From Nocardia wallacei (GTDB taxonomy: Bacteria > Actinomycetota > Actinomycetes > Mycobacteriales > Mycobacteriaceae), in the NCBI RefSeq assembly GCF_014466955.1, contig NZ_AP023397.1, positions 1-60,434 on the forward strand: 60,434 nt of DNA. The letters run 5' to 3'. Below the pieces are notes generated by a model that was not told the origin of the DNA, made no database searches, and saw only the letters and a program-made list of their open reading frames with translations. Both the position numbers and the translations under genes were made by a program. This document shows, piece after piece, positions 9,194-17,691 of the stretch. Position 1 is the stretch's first letter; every line of letters starts with the position of its first letter.

Positions 9194-9921
9194 CTGCTGT
9201 TCTCCTTCTCGGCGATGTGGTGGAAGACGTGGCGGTAGATGTGTTCGAGAACCGGCGGGACCGTGGTCTTTTCGGCGGTCTGTGGCGTCCACAGCCGGTC
9301 TCGTTCGGTCTCGTCCGGCAGCCGCATTCGCGGGTCGTGGGCGAGGGTGTGAATCGGGATGCCCGCCCGCTCGGCGGCCGCGATGAGTTCGCGGAGCGCG
9401 AGCGTGGGGCGCGGCTGGTCTTCGAGCAGGGCGATTGCTGCCACCTGCGCGCCGCCGCCGACGGTGCGCGAGAGCGCGCCCGCCAGCTGACGGGCGGCGC
9501 GTACGCCATCAGGGCTTTTCGGGGCCGTGAGCACCAGGTAGGGGCTGTGGCCGGCGGGCGGCCGCCAGCGCGTATCCCGGTCGACTTCTTCGGCGCATCC
9601 GCACCATGCCGCCAGCGTCGTGGCTCCGGATTCCGGTAGGGCGGACATGATGTGGAACAGCGGCGCGGGGTCGGCGTCGTCGGCGTCTGCGGATTCCGCG
9701 GTGGCCTCCTCGTCGCCGGTGTCCTTGGTCAGACGCGGGCCCGGCGCGACCGCGCCGTTCGGCTCGGCCGTGTCGGTGGTCGCGTCGGTGGTCGCGTCGG
9801 CCTGGTCCTGGCCCTCGTTCTCGTTCTCGGCGGGGTCGTGTTCGTCCTGGCCCTCGTCGTCGGGAAGCGGTTCGATGACGGGCCGAACGACGGGTTCCGC
9901 GCGTCGGATGATGCTGGTCAT
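9190..9921 (-). CDS. Transfer-operon protein with degenerate P-loop-like segment
   Basis: 243 aa from the ATG at 9921, overlapping the upstream cutinase gene stop (ATGA). Residues 15-85 are acidic and disordered (Asp/Glu/Thr/Gln). The C-terminal part has SALPESGATTLAAWCG, then YLVLTAPKSPDGVRAA, reminiscent of a ParA/MinD-type nucleotide fold with a decayed Walker A; such degenerate proteins (the DUF6668 type) occur in actinobacterial conjugation operons. It ends in a His-rich segment (EHIYRHVFHHIAEK). Role unknown. Confidence 0.6.
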   Translation of the reverse strand: MTSIIRRAEPVVRPVIEPLPDDEGQDEHDPAENENEGQDQADATTDATTDTAEPNGAVAPGPRLTKDTGDEEATAESADADDADPAPLFHIMSALPESGATTLAAWCGCAEEVDRDTRWRPPAGHSPYLVLTAPKSPDGVRAARQLAGALSRTVGGGAQVAAIALLEDQPRPTLALRELIAAAERAGIPIHTLAHDPRMRLPDETERDRLWTPQTAEKTTVPPVLEHIYRHVFHHIAEKENSR

Positions 9922-11843
9922 TGCTTGCTGACCTCCTTGACCTGGGCGGGCGCGGCGACGAGCACCGGGGAACCGAGGTGGAGCAGGGCTCCGGCCGGGG
10001 TGGCGGGGTCGGTGGCGACGATGCGGGCTGCGATGCTGGCGGCTCCGTCGGGCAGCCACACCAGGGATGTGGTCTTGGTCGGGGCCGGGGGCTGGGTCTG
10101 GCCGTTGGTGGTCAGCCGCACGTCGCCGGGGGTGTCGGCCTTGGGATCGGCCTTCAGCTCCGGCGCCCCGGCCGGGTTGACGATGTTGCCGTTGGCGTCG
10201 CGGTCGTAGCGGGCGTTCACCACCGGCGCGGGCTTGGCGCTGGCGCTGGTCGTGGTGGTGGCCTTCGCGGTGCTGGTGGGCGGGTTCTTCTTCGCGGTCT
10301 CCTTGTCGGCGGCCTTCTTCAGATCCCGCGCGGCCGCGATGATCCAATCCGCGGTGATGTCGAGCGGTGTGGACCCGTCGGTGCCGACACGGGCGGTGCG
10401 ATAGCCGCCGTGGGTGGCCTGCTGGTTCCACAGCCGCGAGTCCAAGAGCACCTGCGGCAGATCCGCGTTCGCCTTCACCTCGTTGATGAGCAAATCGAAG
10501 ATGCTGCTCACCTTCTTCTCGGCCGATTGCGGGGGAATGATGTTCAGCGCGGCCGTGGCCGTGTTGCCCACCACGGAAATCAGCGGTGCGACCAGGCTCG
10601 GCGCAGCGGAGGCCGCTCCGGCGAGCGCGCCTTCGGCGGCCGCCGCGAGCGCGACTTCGGGGCCCAGCAGGGCGCTTTTCGCGGCGTTCCCGGCTGCGCC
10701 GGTCGCGGCGCTGCTGGCGACGGACACCCCGGCGTTGATGAGGCTGCTCAACGTCGATGTGTTGAGCACCGAGCCGACGAACGTCGTCACCGAGGACGCG
10801 ACCATTTGCCCGGCCTTCAGCAGGCCGACCAGGGGATTGGTCTGGGTGTCGGCGTTGCGTGGGTCGGCGGCTTCCTCGAGCCTCTTGGAAATCGAGGCGT
10901 TGCCGTCGAAATACACGTCCGCCAGGTTCTTGCCCTTCACGTCCTTGTCGGTGAAGGTGGCCAGGCCGGTTCCCAAGGTGTTGGCGGTCGCGGACGCCAG
11001 CGACGTGACCACGCCGAACGGGTCGCGCGAGAAGTCCAACGAGCTTTGGCCGGCTATCTGAAGGGCGACCTTCGCCAGGCTGATGCTCTTGGGTGCCGAG
11101 CAGGCCAGATCGCCGTCCAAGCACCACTGCGCTACCCGGCCGTCCAGGGTGCCGAAGCTGGAGGCGATGTCACGGGCCGGGCCGATGCCCTGGCCCTTGG
11201 GGGAGCTGTACATGTCGGGGAACTTCGTCGCCGACGGGCGGGCCTTCTTGTCGGTGCCCGGCCACGGGTCCGGGCCGACCTGTCCGGCCCGGCCGGGGAA
11301 CAGTGTCGCGTCGGGCCCGCGCGTGGGGTCGCCGAAGGTGGCGACCAGTGCGATATCCCCGGCGGTGATCGTGCCCGCTTTCCCGGCCCCGATCTGCTGG
11401 GCGAGCATCGACACCGCATGTCCGCCCTGCGAGTAGCCGAGCAGCGCGAGTTTCGTTGTGGGGCACTGGTACAGGACTCGCGAGGCCACCTGTGTGAGCC
11501 GGTTGTAGCCGTCGGTGACGCTGGACTTGTAGGCGGTCGAAAGTCCCTGGTAGCCGAAATCCGCAGGGTAGGACACGTAGGTGCGCTCGACGCGCAGGCC
11601 CTCGGCCTGGGCGGCGTTGAGCACCGGCAGGACGGCGGCCGAGAGTTCGCCTCGGTCGTCGTCGCTCGGGGCGTCCACGTTCGTTTCCGTGGTGCCCGCG
11701 ACGGCGAGCACGTGGATATCCGGGCAGTTGCCCGCGGCCGTGTCGTCGGCGGCCGCCGACGGGGCGACGGCCACGACGGTGGCGGTGAATACCGCTACGC
11801 AGATCCCGGTCAGGGCGGTAGCGCGGACCGCGCTCATTCTCAT
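9918..11843 (-). CDS. Secreted cutinase-like alpha/beta hydrolase
   Basis: 641 aa; ATG at 11843 overlaps the upstream stop. Signal peptide about 1-32, then a cutinase-like domain (about 38-300) with CPDIHVLAVAGTTE, nucleophile motif GYSQGG (Ser about 138) and the paired-Cys region CLDGDLAC. The expected catalytic His after the second Cys is not obvious. Residues about 380-490 are Ala/Gly-rich and hydrophobic; the C-terminal 150 residues are Thr/Lys/Ala-rich. In mycolate-bearing hosts, cutinase-like proteins act on envelope esters, so this one may remodel the outer lipid layer during mating. The location inside the secretion operon supports that. Confidence 0.78.
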   Translation of the reverse strand: MRMSAVRATALTGICVAVFTATVVAVAPSAAADDTAAGNCPDIHVLAVAGTTETNVDAPSDDDRGELSAAVLPVLNAAQAEGLRVERTYVSYPADFGYQGLSTAYKSSVTDGYNRLTQVASRVLYQCPTTKLALLGYSQGGHAVSMLAQQIGAGKAGTITAGDIALVATFGDPTRGPDATLFPGRAGQVGPDPWPGTDKKARPSATKFPDMYSSPKGQGIGPARDIASSFGTLDGRVAQWCLDGDLACSAPKSISLAKVALQIAGQSSLDFSRDPFGVVTSLASATANTLGTGLATFTDKDVKGKNLADVYFDGNASISKRLEEAADPRNADTQTNPLVGLLKAGQMVASSVTTFVGSVLNTSTLSSLINAGVSVASSAATGAAGNAAKSALLGPEVALAAAAEGALAGAASAAPSLVAPLISVVGNTATAALNIIPPQSAEKKVSSIFDLLINEVKANADLPQVLLDSRLWNQQATHGGYRTARVGTDGSTPLDITADWIIAAARDLKKAADKETAKKNPPTSTAKATTTTSASAKPAPVVNARYDRDANGNIVNPAGAPELKADPKADTPGDVRLTTNGQTQPPAPTKTTSLVWLPDGAASIAARIVATDPATPAGALLHLGSPVLVAAPAQVKEVSKQ

Positions 11844-12514
11844 GCCAGCTCCTCGGCGGCGGCGTCCTGGCCCTCGACCAGGGCAGCGAGGTCGGCTTCT
11901 TTCCAGTCCTGGAATCCGGGGTTCTCGCACCAGGCGACGGCGGCGGGCGGATTCTCCGGGTCGTCGTTGATCTCGATGTCCAGCAGCAGCCGCCAGGCGG
12001 TTGCCTCACGGATGAGCGCGCCGGTATCGACGTGCGGATTGGTCAGGGTGAGGTGCAGGCGGGCGAGTTCGGCCTTGGCCAGCTGGCGGGCCTTGGATGC
12101 CAGGAAGATGGCTTTTCCGGCGGCGCTCTGGTCGGCGCTGGCCTGGTTTCCCTTGCGGTAGTGGCGGTCTCGCTCGTGGAACGTGCCGTACCACAACACG
12201 GTGCCCTCGGCGTCGCACACCGCGTAGGAGTTCACCGCGTCGGCACCGGCGGCCGACAGTCGGATGACGGGCACGCCTTCGGCGGCCTCGGCGTTCAGCT
12301 CGGAGAGCCGCTGGCGGGTGACCTGCTCGCGGATCGCGTCGTAGTCCACGCCGATCTTGCGCAGCTCGTGTTTCACTGCGGCGAACTGGGTTCCGGTGAG
12401 TCCGCGTTCCTTCGCCCATCCGTACAGCTCGCCGTGCGTGGTCATCGCCTTCAGCTGCTCGGCGTCGGCGGTGACGGCCTCGGTGATGTTCTCCCATGTG
12501 GCGCTGGTGGTCAT
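11840..12514 (-). CDS. Conserved transfer-region protein, unknown function
   Basis: 224 aa; ATG at 12514 with AGGAAGG upstream. No membrane segment or signal peptide, so cytosolic. The central part (AVNSYAVCDAEGTVLWYGTF, then SAAGKAIFLASKARQLAKAELARLHLTL) has the alternating strand/helix pattern of an RNase H-like fold, but catalytic acids cannot be assigned with confidence. It overlaps the cutinase gene by 4 nt and follows a single-pass membrane protein gene by 15 nt. Function not recognised. Confidence 0.6.
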   Translation of the reverse strand: MTTSATWENITEAVTADAEQLKAMTTHGELYGWAKERGLTGTQFAAVKHELRKIGVDYDAIREQVTRQRLSELNAEAAEGVPVIRLSAAGADAVNSYAVCDAEGTVLWYGTFHERDRHYRKGNQASADQSAAGKAIFLASKARQLAKAELARLHLTLTNPHVDTGALIREATAWRLLLDIEINDDPENPPAAVAWCENPGFQDWKEADLAALVEGQDAAAEELA

Positions 12515-12529
12515 GGTGGTGGCCTTCCT

Positions 12530-13234
12530 CTAGGCGGGCTTGTCTTCGATGCGGGTGAGGCGGAAACCGCCGTCGCCGGGGGCCACGGTGATGACCATGA
12601 GCCAGGACACCGGGGCGGCCGACGGGGCGGTCTGGTAGCGAACTGAGGTCTCGAACCGGTTCTCACCGGCCGGGGTCACCGATACGCACCACTGCGCATC
12701 GGCGGGGATAGACGCGATGCCGTCGGCGACCTGTGCCGGGCCGGGAACGCCGGGGCCGTTATCGGTCAGCTCCATGACGGCGGCCGGATCTCGGCGGCCG
12801 AAATACCGGTATTCGTACTCGGCAATCGCGCCCTCGCCGGTGGCGCGATCACCTCCGGTATTGCTGACCAGGGCCCCGCCGACTCGGCCAGGAGTGCAGA
12901 AGGCCGGCGGGGCGCTCGTGGTGGATGTGCTGGTGTTCGGGCCGGGTGCGGGCGCAGTGGTCACGATCTTGTAGGGGTGGGCGCTGTCGGTGCTGCTGGA
13001 GCGGTTCGACAGACCCACCACCGCCCCTACTGCGGTGACCACCGCGATTGCGGCCACACCGCCCACCAGTACCCGGCGGCCGGGGCCCTGGCGGGCGCCC
13101 TTCGCCGCCGGGGTTACCGCGCTGGTGGTTGGTGCGGGCCGCCGCAGTTTGCGGCGGCGTGTGTCGGTGCTGGTAGGTGCGGGGACGGCGGCGTTTTCAA
13201 GCCACTGCCGCCACCGCTCGGATTCCTGGACCAC
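12530..13234 (-). CDS. Single-pass membrane protein, possible VirB8/TcpC-like
   Basis: 234 aa from the GTG at 13234 (AGGAGGGG five nt upstream). Basic cytosolic N-terminus (about 1-50), one helix (VLVGGVAAIAVVTAVGAVVG), a Ser/Thr/Pro linker, then an extracytoplasmic domain with EYEYRYFGRRDPAAVMEL and SVRYQTAPSAAPVSW. Topology and domain size match VirB8/TcpC-type scaffold proteins that hold the secretion channel. Assignment is by architecture only. Confidence 0.65.
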   Translation of the reverse strand: MVQESERWRQWLENAAVPAPTSTDTRRRKLRRPAPTTSAVTPAAKGARQGPGRRVLVGGVAAIAVVTAVGAVVGLSNRSSSTDSAHPYKIVTTAPAPGPNTSTSTTSAPPAFCTPGRVGGALVSNTGGDRATGEGAIAEYEYRYFGRRDPAAVMELTDNGPGVPGPAQVADGIASIPADAQWCVSVTPAGENRFETSVRYQTAPSAAPVSWLMVITVAPGDGGFRLTRIEDKPA

Positions 13235-13251
13235 TGCGGCCCCTCCTCTAG

Positions 13252-14379
13252 TTAGGCCGGGGTGTGCGGCAGGAGACCGGCGAAGGCCGCTACCGCGTCG
13301 TGGGCTTGCTGCTGGACCTGGGCAATCTGCTGCGGGGCCTGCTCGGCCTGCTGCTGGGCCCACTGGGCAACGCCGTCGATGGCCTGGTTGACATCGAACT
13401 GACCGGGGCCCGGAGCGGGGGCCGGGGCCGGGGGTGCGTCCGGGGCGGCCTGGATGTCCGGCGCGGGTGCCGGGGCAGGCTGCGGGGCCGGGATCGGCGG
13501 AAGCGGATCGGTGGGCATCGTCGGGTTTCCGGGCCCGCCGGACAGTGCGGCACCGGCAACACCGCCGATCGCACCGCCCGCCACAGCACCGGCAACACCG
13601 CCGAGTGCCGCACCGGCCGCGCCTGCGGCCGCTGCGCCAGCGGCCGCGCCGAGCGCGGTACCGGCGACACCGGATGTGACGGTTCCGACGACGGGAACGG
13701 GGACGAAAGTTCCGAGAGCGGCACCGGCGATGCCGCCGACGGTTCCGCCGATCAGGCCACCGGCGACGGCGGCGGGCACGCCCACCACAATCGCCCCGGT
13801 GGTCCCGCCGATGAGCGCTCCGGCGGCCGCGCCGGTCGTGGTTCCGGCGGCCGCGCGGCTGGCCTGGTCGGCGGGCATCCCGTTGGCGGTGTAGACGCCA
13901 TCAACGATGGAGTTGCCGTAGTCCAGCCATCCGTTCGCCCACTCGGCGACATCGCGCGGCACGAAGTCCGGGCGCGGGATGGTGGACGCGCCGGAACCGA
14001 GCACATCCGGCGATGTCTTCGGCAAGGGCACCTGCTCGAACTTGGGCGGCTCGGCGGGGGCTTCGGGCGTAACCTGCTGTCCGCCACCGTTGTTCGTGCC
14101 TGCACCGTTGTTGGTGCCGCCGCCGTTGTAGGTGCCGCCGCCGTTGCCGGTGGTGGGCGGAGACTGCCGCCACACGGTCGCGGGCGGGGCCTGCGGCAGT
14201 GTGGACAGGCCGGGGGTGACCGGCTCCGGAGCAGGGGCCGGGGGCTGGGTGGCCTGCGGCGAGGGGCTGGTACGCGGAACCTGTGGGCTCGGTGTCACCG
14301 GGTCCGCGGTGGCGACCCCGGCGACCATGCACACCGTGCAGGCTGCGCCGACGGCCGCCGTGGTGATCTTCTTGTACAT
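13252..14379 (-). CDS. Secreted glycine-zipper protein
   Basis: 375 aa; ATG at 14379 preceded by AAGGAAA. Signal peptide (MYKKITTAAVGAACTVCMVA, cut near ATADP), a Pro-rich region (about 30-75), a Gly/Asn segment, then about 130 residues of Gly/Ala repeats (GGTVGGIAGAALGTF-like) typical of glycine-zipper membrane-inserting segments, then a Pro/Ala stretch and a Gln-rich C-terminal helix. Such proteins may insert in or bridge the outer mycolate layer. It lies 48 bp after the coupling ATPase gene. Role inferred. Confidence 0.68.
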   Translation of the reverse strand: MYKKITTAAVGAACTVCMVAGVATADPVTPSPQVPRTSPSPQATQPPAPAPEPVTPGLSTLPQAPPATVWRQSPPTTGNGGGTYNGGGTNNGAGTNNGGGQQVTPEAPAEPPKFEQVPLPKTSPDVLGSGASTIPRPDFVPRDVAEWANGWLDYGNSIVDGVYTANGMPADQASRAAAGTTTGAAAGALIGGTTGAIVVGVPAAVAGGLIGGTVGGIAGAALGTFVPVPVVGTVTSGVAGTALGAAAGAAAAGAAGAALGGVAGAVAGGAIGGVAGAALSGGPGNPTMPTDPLPPIPAPQPAPAPAPDIQAAPDAPPAPAPAPGPGQFDVNQAIDGVAQWAQQQAEQAPQQIAQVQQQAHDAVAAFAGLLPHTPA

Positions 14380-14427
14380 TCCAATTTCCTTCCTGGACAA
14401 CAGATATCGAGACAGTTGGCTTGGGGG

Positions 14428-16239
14428 TCAGACGGTTCGGAAGGCCATGAATCGCGCGGTCGCGCCTTCATGGACCAGGTAGAACAGGCCGGTGTGCAGC
14501 TGGCGGACCTGTTGCGGGCTGACGGCGAACGTCTGCTGTGCGCGAGCGGAGTTGATGCCGTGGCCGTACGGGTCGCCTGCGGCTTCGAGCTGCCAGCGCG
14601 TACCGGCGGATTCGGTCACGGTGTCGGGCAGCGCGGAGCGGCCGAGCACGACGGCGGTTCCCGCGCCGAGCATTCGGCGCTGCATCTGCGCATCGAGGCT
14701 GAAGGACTCGACGGTCTGACCGGCGAGGATCAGGCCGACATCGGCGGCGCGGGCGGTCTCGAAGATCCGGACCGCTTCGTCGGCGGCGTCGGTGTCGGGG
14801 TCCACCATTTGCGGGAACTCGTCAATGGTCACCGCGAGCGGGTGGTGACGGGCACCGGCTTTGCTCTGTTCGGAGCGCTGGGCCAGCAGTTCGCGCAGGT
14901 CGCGCAGCATGAGGTTCGCGAGCAGCCGTTCGGCGGGGCGGACCGGGACCAGGGAAACGATCGTCGCCGATCCCTGCGGGAGCTTCGTAAAGCTCCATCC
15001 CTCACCGGTTTTCGGCAGCAAGCGGCGCAGTGGGGCGAACATGGCGTCTACGTCCTGGGCCACGCTCTTGGCGTCGGAATCGCCGTGGCGGTCTTCCTCG
15101 GTGATCGGCCCAGCCAGCTGCGCGCCGAGGTGGCGCACTGGATCGGCCAGGCGCTCGGTCAGCTCATCGAGGGACTTCACCAGGGGCTTTGTGCCGCGAC
15201 CGTCGATGATGATGTCCAGCACGCGCCGCATCCGCTTCGTGTAGAAGTCGGTCGATTGGGTCTTGGGCGCGATGAACATCAGCCGGTCAAGCAGCTCGTC
15301 ACGGGTGGTGTCGAAGAAGTCCCACATGCCGCGCTCGACGCGAACGAGCTGTTCCGCGCCGACGTAATCACGTTGGGCGCGGGCGTCGGCGGCGAACCGC
15401 TCGGCGTCCTCGGCAATGCCCTTGAGGTCGATAAGAACGCTGGTCATGCCCATGCGGTTCTGCGCGGCGTGGATGCCCGCCAGGAACTCGGTCTTGCCGA
15501 CGCCGGACCCGGCGAACACCTGCATACGTTGCTGACCGGCCGTGGCCGGGACTAGCAGCAGATCGCAGTTCGGCGCGGTGAACTGGGCGGACCTGCGGCG
15601 GTCGGTCATGGAGTCGTCGGGCATGAGGATGCCGACGCCGTAGCGAACGTCCTGGTCCACCTCGACGGGAATCGGCGCGGTCATCACGCGGTCCGGATCG
15701 ACCACCGACAGACCTACGGTGTCCTCGTTCAGCGATACTCCGACCGATCGCGCTACCTGCTCGTCGTCGGCGTCGGTCATCGCGTCGATGGCCTGGGCGT
15801 TGACCAGGACATCGCGGGTGCGGCCTTCGAGCAGTTCGCGGCGCAGCAGGCGGCGGCCGATGAGGAATGCGCCCGGCGCTCCGGCGGTGCCGACGGCGAG
15901 CGAAGCGACCAGCCAGGGCCACAGCTGGCCAGGTTGGGCACCGTCGGACATCCGGATCATGGCGGCAACGGTGAAGCCCACTACCAGCGCGAACGACAGC
16001 GCGGCCCCGGCCATCAGCGGCCAGCGCTCCGGGGTGAGCCATAGCCAGAACCGCCGGTGTTTGGACGCGGCATATCCGCGGTTGCCGATGCCGAACGCGA
16101 TGCCCAGCGGAACAAGGCCCGGCGCGGCGACCACGCCGACGACCACGCCGAGGGCGGCCGCGGCGATGGCGGCTGGCGGTTCGTTGCCCTTGTTGCCAGC
16201 AGCCTTGTTGGCCCCGGCGGCGGTGAGTGGGTTGGTCAC
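14428..16239 (-). CDS. VirD4/TraD-like coupling ATPase
   Basis: 603 aa from a GTG at 16239 with AAGGAAGG upstream. Three or four membrane helices lie in residues about 25-130, then an FtsK/TraD-type RecA-like ATPase: Walker A GSGVGKTE (about 250) and Walker B LAVTIDEFP (about 460). Coupling proteins bring the DNA-protein substrate to the type IV channel. It is the first gene of the minus-strand transfer operon, and the likely promoter is in the AT-richer 16240-16500 interval. It is a VirD4/TraD-sized protein, not a hexameric TraB pump. Confidence 0.83.
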   Translation of the reverse strand: MTNPLTAAGANKAAGNKGNEPPAAIAAAALGVVVGVVAAPGLVPLGIAFGIGNRGYAASKHRRFWLWLTPERWPLMAGAALSFALVVGFTVAAMIRMSDGAQPGQLWPWLVASLAVGTAGAPGAFLIGRRLLRRELLEGRTRDVLVNAQAIDAMTDADDEQVARSVGVSLNEDTVGLSVVDPDRVMTAPIPVEVDQDVRYGVGILMPDDSMTDRRRSAQFTAPNCDLLLVPATAGQQRMQVFAGSGVGKTEFLAGIHAAQNRMGMTSVLIDLKGIAEDAERFAADARAQRDYVGAEQLVRVERGMWDFFDTTRDELLDRLMFIAPKTQSTDFYTKRMRRVLDIIIDGRGTKPLVKSLDELTERLADPVRHLGAQLAGPITEEDRHGDSDAKSVAQDVDAMFAPLRRLLPKTGEGWSFTKLPQGSATIVSLVPVRPAERLLANLMLRDLRELLAQRSEQSKAGARHHPLAVTIDEFPQMVDPDTDAADEAVRIFETARAADVGLILAGQTVESFSLDAQMQRRMLGAGTAVVLGRSALPDTVTESAGTRWQLEAAGDPYGHGINSARAQQTFAVSPQQVRQLHTGLFYLVHEGATARFMAFRTV

Positions 16240-16587
16240 GCTGAGCCTTCCTTCGGTTTCCTGCGTGCTCCGGGCGGTGGTGCCGCCCCCGGCGACACCC
16301 CTGCAATGGCGCTGGAAACGGAAGGTGCCCCCTGGGTTGTCGCACCTGGGCGGGGCGACAACCTGTAGCTACAACCGCCGACTGTACTCAGCTAACCACT
16401 TACTTTCAACAGTATTGGTGCTTAGTATCGTTACCGAGGATGGTTATTTACCGATCGGAGCCGGTTGTAGATGGCGATGGAAACTAAAGGTTGCTTTGCT
16501 GAGAACTGCCTGATGCAATCGGGTAGCATCGGCGAAAATGTGGACGTAGCAGCCTTGCTGCGTGCGTTCCTACGTAGAGTCGAGGCG
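16240..16587. promoter_or_regulatory. Divergent control region between transfer operon and regulator pair
   Basis: No convincing gene. The interval is markedly AT-richer than its flanks. It holds the palindrome TGTAGCTACA (about 16373-16382) and a related half site GGTTGTAG near 16465. TTGCTT (about 16490) and TAGCAT (about 16523) are spaced like a promoter for the rightward regulator gene. It probably carries both divergent promoters and regulator operators. Confidence 0.5.
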
Positions 16588-17262
16588 ATGACTACACAGC
16601 ACCCCGAGTACTTGGGCCAGGTGGCGCACGCGCGGCGTGATGCTCTGGGCCTGTCCAAGCAGGCGGTTCACGCGGCCGTCGGGCTGAACCCGTTGACGAT
16701 CAGCAAGATAGAAAACGGGGACGCCGGGCGTATCCGCAAAGACACGCTGACCAGGCTGGACAAGGTGTTGAAGTGGAAGGATGGATCAGCTGAGGCCGCG
16801 TGGACATCGCGGCGGCCGCCGGTGGAGATCAGCGAGGATTCCGGGGAGAAGCCCGTACCGAGCGTGCTCTACATCCCGTTTCCGCCCGAGCTGATCCAGA
16901 ACACCGTGAAGATGGCCGAGCAGGTGGCCGACATCGCCGGAGAAGACGAACGGCTGGCCTCGATCGTGAGCAACATGGACACCGTTGCGGATCGCATCCT
17001 GCGGGCCTGGACGATCGCCGATGTCGAGCGCCAGCGGTACGCGGGCACGCTGAGTTCGGCAACGATAGAGATGTTGCTTGGTCACTACATGCGCCGGACT
17101 CCGGAGGCGCCCACGGTCCAGGACCAGAACGAGTTGATGTACCTGCGTTGGTTGCTGGACCGACTCCCCGAATCTGTGCCAGCTGAGCAGGCAGAACGGT
17201 TCGCCCAGCGTTGGGCGCTGGTGCAGCAGATATTCAGCGCGCCCCGGAGGATCAACGAATGA
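16588..17262 (+). CDS. XRE-family helix-turn-helix regulator
   Basis: 224 aa from the ATG at 16588 (GAGG just upstream, and downstream of a plausible promoter); the frame is open back to 16471. Residues about 5-60 are an XRE DNA-binding domain (ARRDALGLSKQAVHAAVGLN, then TISKIENGDAGR). The remainder is helical and may sense a ligand or dimerise. It is coupled by ATGA to the EspR-like gene and transcribed away from the transfer operon, so it may control that operon. Confidence 0.72.
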   Translation: MTTQHPEYLGQVAHARRDALGLSKQAVHAAVGLNPLTISKIENGDAGRIRKDTLTRLDKVLKWKDGSAEAAWTSRRPPVEISEDSGEKPVPSVLYIPFPPELIQNTVKMAEQVADIAGEDERLASIVSNMDTVADRILRAWTIADVERQRYAGTLSSATIEMLLGHYMRRTPEAPTVQDQNELMYLRWLLDRLPESVPAEQAERFAQRWALVQQIFSAPRRINE

Positions 17263-17666
17263 GGAACAACCCGATGTCACTGCCGTTGGCGGAAAAGCTT
17301 GAGCGGATGATCGAGTACTACCACCACTGGGGTAAACCGGCGCTCACCAACGAACAGATCGCCGAAAAACTCAGCGAACGGCTTGGTCAGGTCATCGAAC
17401 CCGCGTACATCGCGGGCCTGCGCAGCGGGGCCGAGATCGCGATTCCGCGCGATGTCGCGGAGGCGCTGTGTGCGGTGCTAGGGGTCACGGACGTGCGCCT
17501 TCTGCTGCCCACCGGTGACGAAGACGTGGATCTCGATCTTCAAGTTCAAATGTGGACCCTCGTGCGTGACCGTGGTGTCCAGCACGTAGCGGCGCGGGCC
17601 ATTACTCGTGACAAGCTCAGGGAGCTGATCTCCGACCTACGGGCGCTTCCGCCTCGTACCGAGTAG
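17259..17666 (+). CDS. EspR-like DNA-binding regulator
   Basis: 135 aa; ATG at 17259 overlaps the previous stop. The pattern ALTNEQIAEKLSERLGQVIE, then PAYIAGLRSG and IPRDVAEALCAVLGV, then LVRDRGVQHVAARAIT follows mycobacterial EspR: an N-terminal HTH whose second half reads 'xxPYLSxLRSG', then a C-terminal dimerisation helix with MRDxGVRxIAxR. EspR proteins bridge distant DNA sites and regulate secretion genes, which fits the neighbouring operon. Confidence 0.72.
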   Translation: MRNNPMSLPLAEKLERMIEYYHHWGKPALTNEQIAEKLSERLGQVIEPAYIAGLRSGAEIAIPRDVAEALCAVLGVTDVRLLLPTGDEDVDLDLQVQMWTLVRDRGVQHVAARAITRDKLRELISDLRALPPRTE

Positions 17667-17691
17667 ATCAGCTCCCTTACCTGCGGACTCG

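Noticed and set aside
2039..15555. Long plus-strand open frames opposite the transfer operon (for example 2039-3772, 9921-12161, 13264-15555)
   Set aside because: Their codon third positions and repetitive Gly/Arg/Val content are typical shadows of GC-rich genes; the minus-strand frames carry recognisable domains, signal peptides and ribosome sites.
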